The notes under the pieces: generated by a model
What the model saw: only the letters and a program-made list of their open reading frames with translations
Database searches by the model: none
What the model was told of the DNA's origin: nothing
Source: Pokkaliibacter plantistimulans
Lineage (GTDB): Bacteria; Pseudomonadota; Gammaproteobacteria; Pseudomonadales; Balneatricaceae
NCBI RefSeq assembly: GCF_003194385.1
Contig: NZ_LAPT01000047.1
Location: 55,638 to 119,637, forward strand
Direction: 5' to 3'
DNA length: 64,000 nt
Program-made: the position numbers and the translations under genes
In this document: positions 1 to 8,175 of the stretch, piece by piece
Numbering within the stretch: position 1 is the stretch's first letter
Layout: each line of letters opens with the position of its first letter

Positions 1-15
1 TGAACGAAGTCTGAA

Positions 16-70
16 AGAGCTATGCCATAACAGAAAAGCTATGCCGTAACAGAAGAGCCATGCAGTAAAA
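16..70. repeat. Three 19-bp direct repeats upstream of the sugar-binding protein gene
   Basis: Three imperfect tandem copies with a 19-bp period. The cores are GCTATGCC at 19 and 38 and GCCATGCA at 57, each preceded by an A-rich stretch and followed by a TAA-containing stretch. The array ends about 40 bp before the start codon of the ABC binding-protein gene, so it lies in the promoter or leader. It could be a row of regulator half-sites on one helical face (19 bp is roughly two turns) or a slippage repeat. The function is unknown. Confidence 0.6.
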
Positions 71-111
71 AGCGCCGCAAAGGCAGATTCCAAAAATAAG
101 GAGAATAAGTA

Positions 112-1368
112 ATGAATCTGAAGAAACTGGTCGCAGCGGTTGGTTGCGCCTCCATCGCATTGATTGCCGCACAGAATGTTCAGGCCGCCGGAAAGGTAGA
201 GGTGCTGCACTGGTGGACCTCGGGAGGCGAGGCCAAGGCGCTCAATGTACTCAAGGATGACCTGCAGAAAAAAGGTATTACCTGGGAGGACATGCCCGTC
301 GCTGGCGGTGGTGGTGAGGCTGCCATGACCGTTCTGCGTGCCCGGGTGGCCTCTGGTAATCCCCCGACAGCGGCGCAGATGCTCGGCTTTGATATTCAGG
401 ACTGGGGCGCGCAGGGGGTGGTAGCCAACCTCAATGATGTGGCCAAGGAAGAGAACTGGGATAACGTCATTCCTGCGGCCATCCAGCGTTTCTCCAAGTA
501 CGACGGCAAATGGATTGCGGCACCAGTCAACGTCCACTCCACCAACTGGGTGTGGGCCAACAAGAAAATTTTTGATGAGCTTGGCCTGACACCTCCTACC
601 GATTTTGATGGCATGGTCAAGGCGCTGGACAAGATCAAGGCCGCTGGTTATGTCCCGCTGGCTCATGGTGGTCAGGCCTGGCAGGACGCCACTCTGTTCG
701 ACAGCGTGGTGATGACGACAGGTGGCCCTGAGTTCTACCAGAAAGCGTTGATCGATCTTGATCAGGACGCCCTCAAGTCTGACACCATGAAGCAAGTGTT
801 CGAGCGGATGCGTATTCTGCGCAGCTATGTGGATGACAACTTCTCAGGCCGTGACTGGAACCTGGCGTCTGCCATGGTGATTGATGGCAAGGCCGGTATG
901 CAGATCATGGGTGACTGGGCCAAGGGGGAGTTCCTCAATGCCGGCAAGAAACCCAATGAAGACTTCCTCTGCTTCCGCTTCCCCGGTACTCAGGGCACGG
1001 TCACGTTCAACTCCGATCAGTTTGTCATGTTCAAGGTTGGCGATGACCGTGCCGAAGCGCAAAAAGAACTGGCCAAGGCCATCCTCTCTCCGACTTTCCA
1101 GAGTGCCTTTAACGTGGTCAAAGGGTCTGTGCCTGCACGCACCGATGTGTCGGATGCCGCCTTCGATGCGTGCGGCAAGAAAGGCATGGCAGATCTGAAA
1201 GAGGCGGCAGACAAGGGCACCTTGCTGGGTTCAATGGCCCATGGACATGCCGCGCCTGCCGCGGTCAAAAATGCCATGTATGACGTGATCACTGCCCATT
1301 TCAACAGCGATATGTCCGCCGAAGAAGCTGTGAAGCAGCTGGCCGGCGCAGTGGCTGGGGCGCAGTAA
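112..1368 (+). CDS. Sugar ABC transporter periplasmic substrate-binding protein (GtsA-like)
   Basis: A 418-residue extracellular solute-binding protein, family 1. Residues 1-25 form a Sec signal peptide (KK, hydrophobic core, then VQAA) and the mature protein begins near [14 protein letters not shown], a segment typical of glucose/mannose-type binding proteins. It would capture a sugar in the periplasm and deliver it to the two permeases downstream. AAGGAG at 98-103, eight bases before the ATG, supports this start. The gene is separated from the first permease by about 190 bp containing two strong hairpins, an arrangement that often makes the binding protein more abundant than the membrane parts. 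The substrate is inferred from family resemblance only; a polyol or oligosaccharide is possible. Confidence 0.88.
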   Translation: MNLKKLVAAVGCASIALIAAQNVQAAGKVEVLHWWTSGGEAKALNVLKDDLQKKGITWEDMPVAGGGGEAAMTVLRARVASGNPPTAAQMLGFDIQDWGAQGVVANLNDVAKEENWDNVIPAAIQRFSKYDGKWIAAPVNVHSTNWVWANKKIFDELGLTPPTDFDGMVKALDKIKAAGYVPLAHGGQAWQDATLFDSVVMTTGGPEFYQKALIDLDQDALKSDTMKQVFERMRILRSYVDDNFSGRDWNLASAMVIDGKAGMQIMGDWAKGEFLNAGKKPNEDFLCFRFPGTQGTVTFNSDQFVMFKVGDDRAEAQKELAKAILSPTFQSAFNVVKGSVPARTDVSDAAFDACGKKGMADLKEAADKGTLLGSMAHGHAAPAAVKNAMYDVITAHFNSDMSAEEAVKQLAGAVAGAQ

Positions 1369-1400
1369 CTCACAAATCGCCTTTGTCTCCTGTCGCTCTG

Positions 1401-1436
1401 AGCTGACGCCCTGCCATTGATGGCATGGCCTCAGCT
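1401..1436 (+). terminator. Stem-loop 1 between binding protein and permease genes
   Basis: The outer arms AGCTGA and TCAGCT, middle arms GCC and GGC, and inner arms TGCCAT and ATGGCA form a nearly continuous stem with two single mismatches and a TG tip. No T-run follows, so it is more likely an mRNA 3'-end stabiliser or partial terminator than a full stop. Confidence 0.55.
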
Positions 1437-1456
1437 TACGGGCTCGGAATAACCAT

Positions 1457-1486
1457 GTTGCCCCGGTGTGCTGCACCGGTGGCGAC
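1457..1486 (+). terminator. Stem-loop 2 between binding protein and permease genes
   Basis: The arms GTTGCCCCGGTG and CACCGGTGGCGAC pair around a TGCTG loop with one bulged T. This GC-rich hairpin follows stem-loop 1 by 20 bp. Paired hairpins here resemble the malE-malF type of intercistronic structure that protects the upstream message. That role is inferred. Confidence 0.5.
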
Positions 1487-1555
1487 GAGGCGGCTGGCAT
1501 CGTACCTGTCTGATTACAGGTGGAAGTCGACCCGGCCGCAACAGGGTCAAGAACC

Positions 1556-2449
1556 ATGCAAAATTACCAACGCGATTGGCTCCAGCGCATGCTGCCCAGG
1601 TTGGCACTTTCTCCCAGTCTGGCGGTGATCCTGGTCTTTGTGTACGGCTTTATCGTCTACACCAGCTATCTGTCTTCCACCAATTCAAAGATGTTCGCCT
1701 CCACCGATCTTATCGGTCTGGAGAACTACGTCAGGCTGTTCAATTTACCGAACTGGCATCTGGCACTGAAAAATCTCGGCATTTTCGGTGGGCTCTACAT
1801 TCTGATCTGCGTGTGTCTGGGCCTGTTTCTGGCCATCCTGCTGGATCAGAAAATTCGCGGCGAAGGGTTGATTCGCCCGGTGTATCTCTACCCGATGGCC
1901 GTCAGCTTTATCGTCACTGGCACCGCCTGGAAGTGGTTTCTCGATCCCGGTATCGGGCTTGAGCATGTCATGCACCTGTGGGGCTGGGACAGTTTCACCT
2001 TCCGCTGGATCAAGGAGACCAACACCGCCATTTATTGCGTGGTGATTGCGGCGGTGTGGCAGTCATCCGGTTTTGTGATGGCGATGTTTCTGGCCGGTTT
2101 GCGCGGTATCGACAATGAGGTGCTGAAGGCGGCTCAGGTGGATGGTGCATCGCCTTACCATATGTACCGGCGCATCGTGATTCCGATGCTGCGGCCGGTA
2201 TTTCTGTCGGCGTTCGTGGTGCTGGCGCACATGGCCATCAAGTCCTATGACCTGATTATTGCCCTGACCAATGGCGGGCCGGGCAGGGCGACGGAGTTAC
2301 CCGCCACGTTCATGTATTCGTACACCTTTACCCGCAATCAGATGGGAGTGGGGGCGGCATCAGCCGTCATCATGCTGATGACGGTAGCAGCGATCATTGT
2401 GCCTTATCTGTATTCCGAGCTGCGGGAGCGTCAACATGAGCGTAACTAG
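1556..2449 (+). CDS. Sugar ABC transporter permease, GtsB/MalF type
   Basis: A 297-residue inner-membrane permease of the binding-protein-dependent (MalF/UgpA) type. It has about six hydrophobic segments, beginning near residues 15-35. The cytoplasmic EAA-loop, which docks the ATPase, is visible as LKAAQVDGASPYHMYRR in the C-terminal third. A GTG twelve codons upstream (1520) keeps the frame open. ATG 1556 is preferred because the homologous region begins at MQNYQRDWLQ, although its ribosome site is weak. The 3' end overlaps the next permease by 14 bases, indicating translational coupling. It pairs with the next gene to form the sugar channel. Confidence 0.87.
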   Translation: MQNYQRDWLQRMLPRLALSPSLAVILVFVYGFIVYTSYLSSTNSKMFASTDLIGLENYVRLFNLPNWHLALKNLGIFGGLYILICVCLGLFLAILLDQKIRGEGLIRPVYLYPMAVSFIVTGTAWKWFLDPGIGLEHVMHLWGWDSFTFRWIKETNTAIYCVVIAAVWQSSGFVMAMFLAGLRGIDNEVLKAAQVDGASPYHMYRRIVIPMLRPVFLSAFVVLAHMAIKSYDLIIALTNGGPGRATELPATFMYSYTFTRNQMGVGAASAVIMLMTVAAIIVPYLYSELRERQHERN

Positions 2450-3323
2450 CAAAAGCGATGGTGCAGCCGTTCGCACCAGCCAGGTCATGCGGCGGGTCAT
2501 TTATCTGGTCCTGCTGCTCTTTGTACTGTTCTACCTGTTGCCGCTGTTTGTGATGGTGGTTAACTCGCTCAAGCCCCTCGATGAAATTCGCAGTGGCAAT
2601 ATGCTGGCGCTACCTCATATGTGGACGCTGGAGCCCTGGCTGGAAGCCTGGTCGAAGGCACAGATAGGCGTGCAGCCCACCGGCCTCAAGCCATACTTCG
2701 TCAACTCCATCCTGATCGTGGTGCCAGCAGTCATGCTGTCCACCCTGTTCGGAGCCATCAATGGTTATGTACTGACCAAGTGGCGCTTCCCCGGCCATAA
2801 GCCAATATTTGGCCTGATGCTGTTCAGCTGCTTTATTCCTTTCCAGATTGTGCTGATTCCCGCTGCCAAGATTCTCGGCTGGCTGGGGTTGGGAGGCACC
2901 ACCTGGGGGCTGGTGGCGGTGCATGTGGTCTACGGTCTGGGCTTTACCACCCTGTTCTTCCGCAATTACTACGAAGCCTTCCCGACCGAGCTGGTGCGCT
3001 CTGCACAGCTGGATGGTGCGGGGTTCTGGCAAATCTTCTACCGCATCTTACTGCCCAGCTCTGGCCCGATCATTGTGGTGACGGTGATCTGGCAGTTCAC
3101 CAATATCTGGAACGATTTCCTCTTCGGTGCCTCGTTCAGTGACTATGACTCCCAGCCTATGACCGTCGCCCTCAACAATTTGGTGAACAGTTCCACCGGC
3201 GTGAAGGCTTATAACGTCCATTTTGCCGGTGCCTTGCTGGCCGCCCTGCCCACACTCATCGTCTACGTGGTGTCAGGGCGTTATTTTGTCAGAGGCCTGA
3301 TGGCGGGGTCAGTAAAAGGCTGA
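2436..3323 (+). CDS. Sugar ABC transporter permease, GtsC/MalG type
   Basis: A 295-residue permease of the MalG/UgpE type. The first membrane segment lies near residues 20-45 and is followed by the family phrase MVVNSLKPLDEI. The EAA-loop reads ELVRSAQLDGAGFWQIF. ATG 2436 follows GGGAG inside the end of the preceding permease, so the two are coupled. An upstream in-frame start at 2397 would lie deep in the previous gene and is not used here. The usual ATPase (MalK/GtsD-like) does not follow. It must be upstream of the window or elsewhere, or be shared with another importer. Confidence 0.87.
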   Translation: MSVTSKSDGAAVRTSQVMRRVIYLVLLLFVLFYLLPLFVMVVNSLKPLDEIRSGNMLALPHMWTLEPWLEAWSKAQIGVQPTGLKPYFVNSILIVVPAVMLSTLFGAINGYVLTKWRFPGHKPIFGLMLFSCFIPFQIVLIPAAKILGWLGLGGTTWGLVAVHVVYGLGFTTLFFRNYYEAFPTELVRSAQLDGAGFWQIFYRILLPSSGPIIVVTVIWQFTNIWNDFLFGASFSDYDSQPMTVALNNLVNSSTGVKAYNVHFAGALLAALPTLIVYVVSGRYFVRGLMAGSVKG

Positions 3324-3668
3324 CGGGCATCACGTTTTTCCACCTGACGCTGGGCCAGTAACGCTGTTACTGGCCCATTGCTGTCAGAAGGTGTTCGCGA
3401 GCTCAGGCCAGACAGGGGCTGACGAAGGACTGTTACTCGTTAATAAGCTGGTGAGTCTGACAGGGGGCCGCGAAGGTCTTTCCAGTGCCGAGTGATTGGT
3501 GCGCGGCTGATCATCAGCAGGTTCCGGGCAAAATGTCATCGCCTGCTGGCATATACCGCTGAGCTGACCATAATCATTGATACCGCCCGACAGCCAACAT
3601 CCTCTTTTTGCAGATCCGCAGTGTATGGGTGATCTGCATTTCCAGTGATCTGACAGGAGCTCCGCTTA
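3324..3668. other. Intergenic region between permease and oxidoreductase genes
   Basis: 345 bp without a credible gene. It holds one perfect hairpin (listed separately) near the 5' end. The rest probably carries the promoter of the oxidoreductase pair, but no clear -35/-10 pair was identified. Confidence 0.5.
3352..3376 (+). terminator. Perfect 11-bp hairpin after the sugar permease genes
   Basis: The arms GGGCCAGTAAC and GTTACTGGCCC enclose a GCT loop 28 bp after the permease stop codon. There is no T-run, so termination would be Rho-assisted or the structure protects the 3' end of the transcript. Confidence 0.55.
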
Positions 3669-4649
3669 ATGCATTTCGGAATTCTAGGTAACGCCAAGAT
3701 TGCTCGTACTCAGGTGGCGCCGGCCATTATTGAGGCTGGCCATCAGATTCATGCCATTGCTTCGCGCTCGCAGGAGCAGGCGCAGGCATTTGCCGATATG
3801 TTCGGTGTTGCCCGGTGCTATGACAGTTACGAGGTTCTGTTGGCTGATGAGCAGATTGAGGCTGTCTATATTCCCTTACCCAACCACCTGCATGTGCCCT
3901 GGGCGCTGAAAGCCATTCAGGCGGGGAAGCATGTGCTGTGCGAAAAACCTATTGCCCTCGATCTGGCGGATCTGCATCCGCTGCTGGATGCCGTCAAACA
4001 CAGTGACCGCGTGGTGATGGAGGCGTTCATGGTGTGTCATCACCAGCAGTGGCAGGCCATTCATGACACCATTCTGCCCGCCATTGGCGACGTGCACGCC
4101 ATCCATGCCATGTTCAGCTATGCCAATGATGACCCTGCCAACGTGCGTAATGTGGCCGAGTGGGGCGGCGGCGGTCTGCTGGATATCGGCTGCTATACCG
4201 TTCTGGCGGGTCTCTGGAGCTATGGTTGTGAACCGCTGTCCGTGCAGAGCGTGATGGATATTGATCCGCGTTTCGGTACCGACCGCCTTACCAGCGCACT
4301 GCTCGACTTTGGTCAGGGGCGAGTACTGAACATGACGGTGTCTACTCAGCTGGCCAAGTACCAGCGTATCGTTCTGATGGGGCGCAAAGGCTGGGCGGAG
4401 CTGGATGTGCCTTTCAATCCGGCGGTAGAAGGCACCCGTATTCGCATGGAAACCGGCGGTGAGCTGGGCACTGGTCTGGAAGTTTTGCTCCCTGCGCAGA
4501 ACCAGTACGCGGCGATGGTCTCCGCCTTTGTCGGGCATACTGAATCCGGCAAGGGCTGGAACAATCTGCAGCAGTCCCATGCCTTGATTCAGGTGCTGGA
4601 CAAGATTCGAATGAAGGCTCATGCACCGGTGCAGGGGGTTGTACTGTGA
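3669..4649 (+). CDS. Gfo/Idh/MocA family NAD(P)-dependent oxidoreductase (first of pair)
   Basis: A 326-residue protein. The N-terminal Rossmann fold starts at the first residues (GILGNAKIAR), the family motif CEKPIALD lies around residues 91-98, and the C-terminal alpha/beta domain contains GGGLLDIGCYTVLAG. Members oxidise or epimerise sugars, sugar acids or inositols with a tightly bound nicotinamide. The substrate cannot be read from the sequence. GACAGGAG lies just before the ATG. The second oxidoreductase starts immediately after this stop, so they form an operon. The position next to a sugar importer suggests processing of the imported compound, which is inferred. Confidence 0.85.
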   Translation: MHFGILGNAKIARTQVAPAIIEAGHQIHAIASRSQEQAQAFADMFGVARCYDSYEVLLADEQIEAVYIPLPNHLHVPWALKAIQAGKHVLCEKPIALDLADLHPLLDAVKHSDRVVMEAFMVCHHQQWQAIHDTILPAIGDVHAIHAMFSYANDDPANVRNVAEWGGGGLLDIGCYTVLAGLWSYGCEPLSVQSVMDIDPRFGTDRLTSALLDFGQGRVLNMTVSTQLAKYQRIVLMGRKGWAELDVPFNPAVEGTRIRMETGGELGTGLEVLLPAQNQYAAMVSAFVGHTESGKGWNNLQQSHALIQVLDKIRMKAHAPVQGVVL

Positions 4650-4663
4650 CAGGAGGAAAAGCG

Positions 4664-5683
4664 ATGAGCAGCTCGATGAAGTGGGCAGTCGTTGGCGCCA
4701 GTACGATTGCCGCAGAGTGGATGATCCCTGCCATTCGTAGTCAGGGTGATGAAGTGGTGGCGATCTTGTCGTCAAGCGAGAGCCGGGGGCTGGACTATGC
4801 CAGCCAGCATCTGATCGCCAATGCCTATACTGATCTCGCCACCTTGCTGGCTGAGCAGAAGCCGGACGCGGTCTATATCTCCACCACCAATGAGCTGCAC
4901 CGTGATCAGTGTATTCAGGCGGCACAGGCAGGCGTGCATGTACTCTGTGAAAAGCCACTGGCGCTTAATCTCGACGATGCCGTTGCCATGGTGCGCGCCT
5001 GTGAAGATGCCGGTGTGGTCATGGCGACCAATCACCATTTACGCCATGCCATTACCCATCAGGCGCTGCGTGAGCAAATAGCCAGTGGTGCGGTTGGTAC
5101 GCCTTCGGCAGCAAGAGTGTTTCATGCCGTGAGCCTGCCGGAACATTTGCGCGGCTGGCGGATAAACAAAGCCGATGCGGGCGGCGGCGTAGTACTGGAT
5201 ATTACCGTTCATAACGCCGATACCCTGGCATTTATTCTGGGCGAGTATCCGCTGTCGGTCATGGCCATGACCCAGAACACAGGGATGGGCGAAGGCATTG
5301 AGGACGGCGCCATGAGTGTCTGGAGGTTCCCTTCCGGGTTGCTGGCCTATACCCATGAGAGTTTTGCCACGCCTTTTGCCGATACCGGACTGGAAGTTCA
5401 CGGCGATCAGGGCAGTCTGGTGGCCAAAGGCGTGATGACGCAGCAACCGACCGGCGATGTCTGGTTGCGCAATGGGGAAGGGCGCATGCGGTTACCACTG
5501 GACCATCACAATCTTTATGAAGAGGGCGTCAGTCAGTTCCGTCAGGCTATCTTCTCTGGCAGCCATCCGGCGGCGGATGGCTGGGCAGGCGTTCGTTCAC
5601 TGGCGGTGGCACTGGCCGTGCTGGCCTCTGCTCGCAGTGGTAAAGAAGAGGTCGTCGATTACGGTGCAGCGGCCCCGGGCTGA
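4664..5683 (+). CDS. Gfo/Idh/MocA family NAD(P)-dependent oxidoreductase (second of pair)
   Basis: A 339-residue paralogue of the preceding gene. It has a Rossmann start (AVVGASTIAAEWM), CEKPLALN near residue 100, and a C-terminal domain with VVLDITVHNADTLAFILG. ATG 4664 has AGGAGG at 4651-4656, seven bases upstream, so it is chosen over the overlapping GTG at 4646. The two enzymes are clearly divergent, suggesting successive steps or two related substrates rather than a recent duplication. The 3' end overlaps the end of the convergent pilin-like gene by 25 bases. Confidence 0.85.
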   Translation: MSSSMKWAVVGASTIAAEWMIPAIRSQGDEVVAILSSSESRGLDYASQHLIANAYTDLATLLAEQKPDAVYISTTNELHRDQCIQAAQAGVHVLCEKPLALNLDDAVAMVRACEDAGVVMATNHHLRHAITHQALREQIASGAVGTPSAARVFHAVSLPEHLRGWRINKADAGGGVVLDITVHNADTLAFILGEYPLSVMAMTQNTGMGEGIEDGAMSVWRFPSGLLAYTHESFATPFADTGLEVHGDQGSLVAKGVMTQQPTGDVWLRNGEGRMRLPLDHHNLYEEGVSQFRQAIFSGSHPAADGWAGVRSLAVALAVLASARSGKEEVVDYGAAAPG

Positions 5684-6096
5684 GTTGCCGGACGATAAGC
5701 CTGACAGCTGGCGGGCAGCCAATACCAGGGCAACCTGACACCTGAGCAACGCCATTGAATGCTGCCCCCTTCGGTCAGGCTGGGGTTGAAGATCAGTCCG
5801 CCACCTGCAAAACGCTCGTCTTTCATGTTGACGCGCAGAATGCCATCCCGCTCCCTGATCTGGACACTGTCGATCATATCCGGCAGTGGTTTGATGTAGC
5901 CTGCCTGTTTCAGATCCGCCGGGATGCGTTTGTTGAGCAGGTAATAGGCACCGATGTCGTCACCGATGGCGCGTGCTACCTGCTCGGCGGTGGCCAGCTC
6001 GCTTCGGGCCTGTTGTGCCTGATAAGCAGCAACACTGCCCTGCACCGGTGTGACCAGCAGATAGCTGGCATAGAGAACGGAAAACAAATCAAGCAT
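5659..6096 (-). CDS. Hypothetical pilin-like membrane-anchored protein
   Basis: 145 residues. A short hydrophobic N-terminus (residues 1-22, MLDLFSVLYASYLLVTPVQG) is followed by an Ala/Gln-rich helix and a globular part ending in GGSIQWRCSG. That ending resembles the Trp-Cys region of type IV pilins. The basic prepilin leader with a Gly-Phe cleavage site is missing, so it is either a diverged pilin-domain protein, a truncated pilin, or a periplasmic anchored protein. No pilus genes are nearby. The product family is a guess; the reading frame looks real because it is the only long frame filling this interval. Confidence 0.5.
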   Translation of the reverse strand: MLDLFSVLYASYLLVTPVQGSVAAYQAQQARSELATAEQVARAIGDDIGAYYLLNKRIPADLKQAGYIKPLPDMIDSVQIRERDGILRVNMKDERFAGGGLIFNPSLTEGGSIQWRCSGVRLPWYWLPASCQAYRPATQPGAAAP

Positions 6097-6453
6097 GGGG
6101 AAGCATCCTGCCTGCTCGTAAAGACGGTGTGTAGGTTGTCACGGTACTGATGGTCATGGATTAGCCGGTGCAGGTATTGCCTGAGGCAAAAGACTGAACG
6201 CTAATCCACAGTCCATAAAAGGGCTGTTATGGTACCTCCCACCCTTTCACGTGCATAGCCACTGGCTCCTTTCATCTGTATCAAAGCTTGTGCAAGGCAG
6301 GGAAAGCCCGCTATTTGTATAGGGGCCTGATCATAACCTCATGTGCGCCTGCCATGTCGAGCAGGAGTGCCGACGGTGACAGAGCGGGTTCCCGTTCTGA
6401 AAAAGCAGGTCCAAACAGCCAACTGACAGCGACCCATCAACAAGGAGTAGCGG
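6097..6453. other. Intergenic region between pilin-like and glycerate kinase genes
   Basis: 357 bp between divergently transcribed genes. It should contain both promoters. No operator palindrome, RNA or credible coding frame was recognised. Confidence 0.45.
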
Positions 6454-7590
6454 ATGCACATTGTTATCGCCCCCGATTCATTCAAGGAATGCCTGACTGC
6501 CATGGAGGTGGCTGAAGCACTGGCCGACGGACTACGAACGGCACTGCCGGATGCGCACTGTGAGCTGGTCCCCATGGCTGACGGTGGCGAGGGAACCACC
6601 GCGACCCTGTTACAGGCGCTGGGGGGCGAGCGTGTTGATGTGGAGGTGCATGGGCCATTGGGCGGGAAAACCTGGGCCTATTTTGGCCTGATTGATCAGG
6701 GTAAGACCGCCGTTATGGAAATGGCTGAAGCCAGCGGATTGCATCTGGTGCCACCCGACCAGCGCAATCCGTTGCTGACCAGCAGTTTTGGTACGGGGGA
6801 GTTGATTGAAGCGGCCCTGACGCGCGGGGCACAGCGTATTGTGCTGGGTATTGGCGGCAGCGCGACCAATGACGGTGGAGCAGGGATGCTGATGGCATTG
6901 GGAGCGACCCTGCTTGATCAGACCGGTGCACCGATTGCGCTGGGCGGTGCGGCGCTGGCTATGCTGGCCAGCCTTGATCTGTCGACGCTTGATGCGCGGT
7001 TGGCACAGGTGCAGATCGATATCGCCTGTGATGTGACTAATCCACTGTGTGGGGAGCGTGGGGCATCTGCTGTCTTTGGTCCACAGAAAGGAGCCAGCCC
7101 GGAGCAGGTGATACAGCTGGATCAGGCATTGCTGCACTTCGGCGCCATGCTGGCGGGTCAGAGTGGTCGTGATGCGCTCAATCATCCCGGTACGGGCGCG
7201 GCAGGGGGTCTGGGGGCTGGGCTGTTTGCCGGTCTGGGAGCGGAGTTGCGGCCGGGTATTGAGCTGGTAATTGATACGGTACAGCTGGAAGACAAGATCG
7301 CGGCAGCTGATCTGGTGCTGACAGGCGAAGGGCGCATTGATCACCAGACTATATATGGCAAGACCCCATTTGGGGTGGCTCAGGTGGCACAGCGTCTGGG
7401 CAAGCCGGTGATTGCGGTGGCGGGGAGTGTAGGCGAAGGCTACGAGATAGTGCATCAGCATGGCATCAACGCGGTATTCAGTATCAGCCCCGGGCCGCAG
7501 AGCCTGCTGCAGGCACTTGCCAGCGGCAAGGAGCAACTGACCAGAACCGCACGCAATATCGGTGAAATGCTTAAGCTCCCTGCCAGATAG
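6454..7590 (+). CDS. Glycerate kinase (GarK/GlxK family)
   Basis: 378 residues, the usual length of type II glycerate kinases. The N-terminal family signature MHIVIAPDSFKECLTA is present, followed by MADGGEGT (residues 47-54) and GGSATNDGG (about residues 132-140). The enzyme phosphorylates D-glycerate with ATP to a phosphoglycerate, linking glyoxylate, glucarate or tartronate breakdown to glycolysis. AAGGAG six bases before ATG 6454 fixes the start. It is a single gene. No partner such as tartronate semialdehyde reductase is in view, although the two nearby oxidoreductases could belong to a sugar-acid route that ends here. Confidence 0.93.
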   Translation: MHIVIAPDSFKECLTAMEVAEALADGLRTALPDAHCELVPMADGGEGTTATLLQALGGERVDVEVHGPLGGKTWAYFGLIDQGKTAVMEMAEASGLHLVPPDQRNPLLTSSFGTGELIEAALTRGAQRIVLGIGGSATNDGGAGMLMALGATLLDQTGAPIALGGAALAMLASLDLSTLDARLAQVQIDIACDVTNPLCGERGASAVFGPQKGASPEQVIQLDQALLHFGAMLAGQSGRDALNHPGTGAAGGLGAGLFAGLGAELRPGIELVIDTVQLEDKIAAADLVLTGEGRIDHQTIYGKTPFGVAQVAQRLGKPVIAVAGSVGEGYEIVHQHGINAVFSISPGPQSLLQALASGKEQLTRTARNIGEMLKLPAR

Positions 7591-7609
7591 AGCAGGGCTT
7601 CTGGTTGGA

Positions 7610-8071
7610 CTACTTGTGGAGGATATAACTGGTTCTAACCTTGTCGCTGCCAACCACCGCGGTCAGTGTGCTGGCAAGCGTATCCATTTCAGTAAAGCCA
7701 CGCAGGCGCTGGACCTGTCCGAAGCGATGATGGACCAGAATGGAGTCGATATTTCTGAACTTGCGTTGCAGGGTCAGACGGTCAATATCCGTCAGCAGGG
7801 TGGTTCGCAGGTTGTCACCCTGGCTGACCTGCAGCTCGGTATCGGTAAGGGTGAGGCGAATATGTCCGGCCTCGTCGCGCCAGTAGGCCAGATGCTGATA
7901 CTTGTGCCATGCCAGCCAGAACATCATCGGTGCAAAGATATACATTTGATACTGGTTGTTCTTGTACCCCAGATACAGCGCACCGATTCCCAGGAGCACC
8001 AGCACGACGGCAAAGATCTGAATATTGCGCTGTTGGCTGCGAATAAAGGCGGGGCTGATGCTGAAAGTCAT
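7610..8071 (-). CDS. Hypothetical inner-membrane protein
   Basis: 153 residues of unrecognised family. Two hydrophobic stretches lie near residues 17-33 (IFAVVLVLLGIGALYLG) and 42-58 (MYIFAPMMFWLAWHKYQ). A soluble C-terminal half is rich in beta-type patterning, with repeated short LTLTDTELQVSQG-like strands, and resembles small PH-like or photosystem-assembly-like membrane proteins. It converges on the glycerate kinase gene with 19 bp between the stops. A function cannot be assigned. Confidence 0.6.
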   Translation of the reverse strand: MTFSISPAFIRSQQRNIQIFAVVLVLLGIGALYLGYKNNQYQMYIFAPMMFWLAWHKYQHLAYWRDEAGHIRLTLTDTELQVSQGDNLRTTLLTDIDRLTLQRKFRNIDSILVHHRFGQVQRLRGFTEMDTLASTLTAVVGSDKVRTSYILHK

Positions 8072-8175
8072 AGGGTGTGGCTCGGCAGTTAAGGCGAGGC
8101 CACACTATACCTTATCCCGCTGGGTATACCTCAACTCCCCTTGCGCGTGATGGCGGCGAGTTACAGCGGGATATC

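Noticed and set aside
3876..4958. A 360-codon open frame on the minus strand over the two oxidoreductases
   Set aside because: Antisense shadow rich in His and Arg; both sense genes have complete family motifs.
6610..7653. A 347-codon open frame antisense to glycerate kinase
   Set aside because: Shadow frame; the sense strand encodes a full-length kinase with all signatures.
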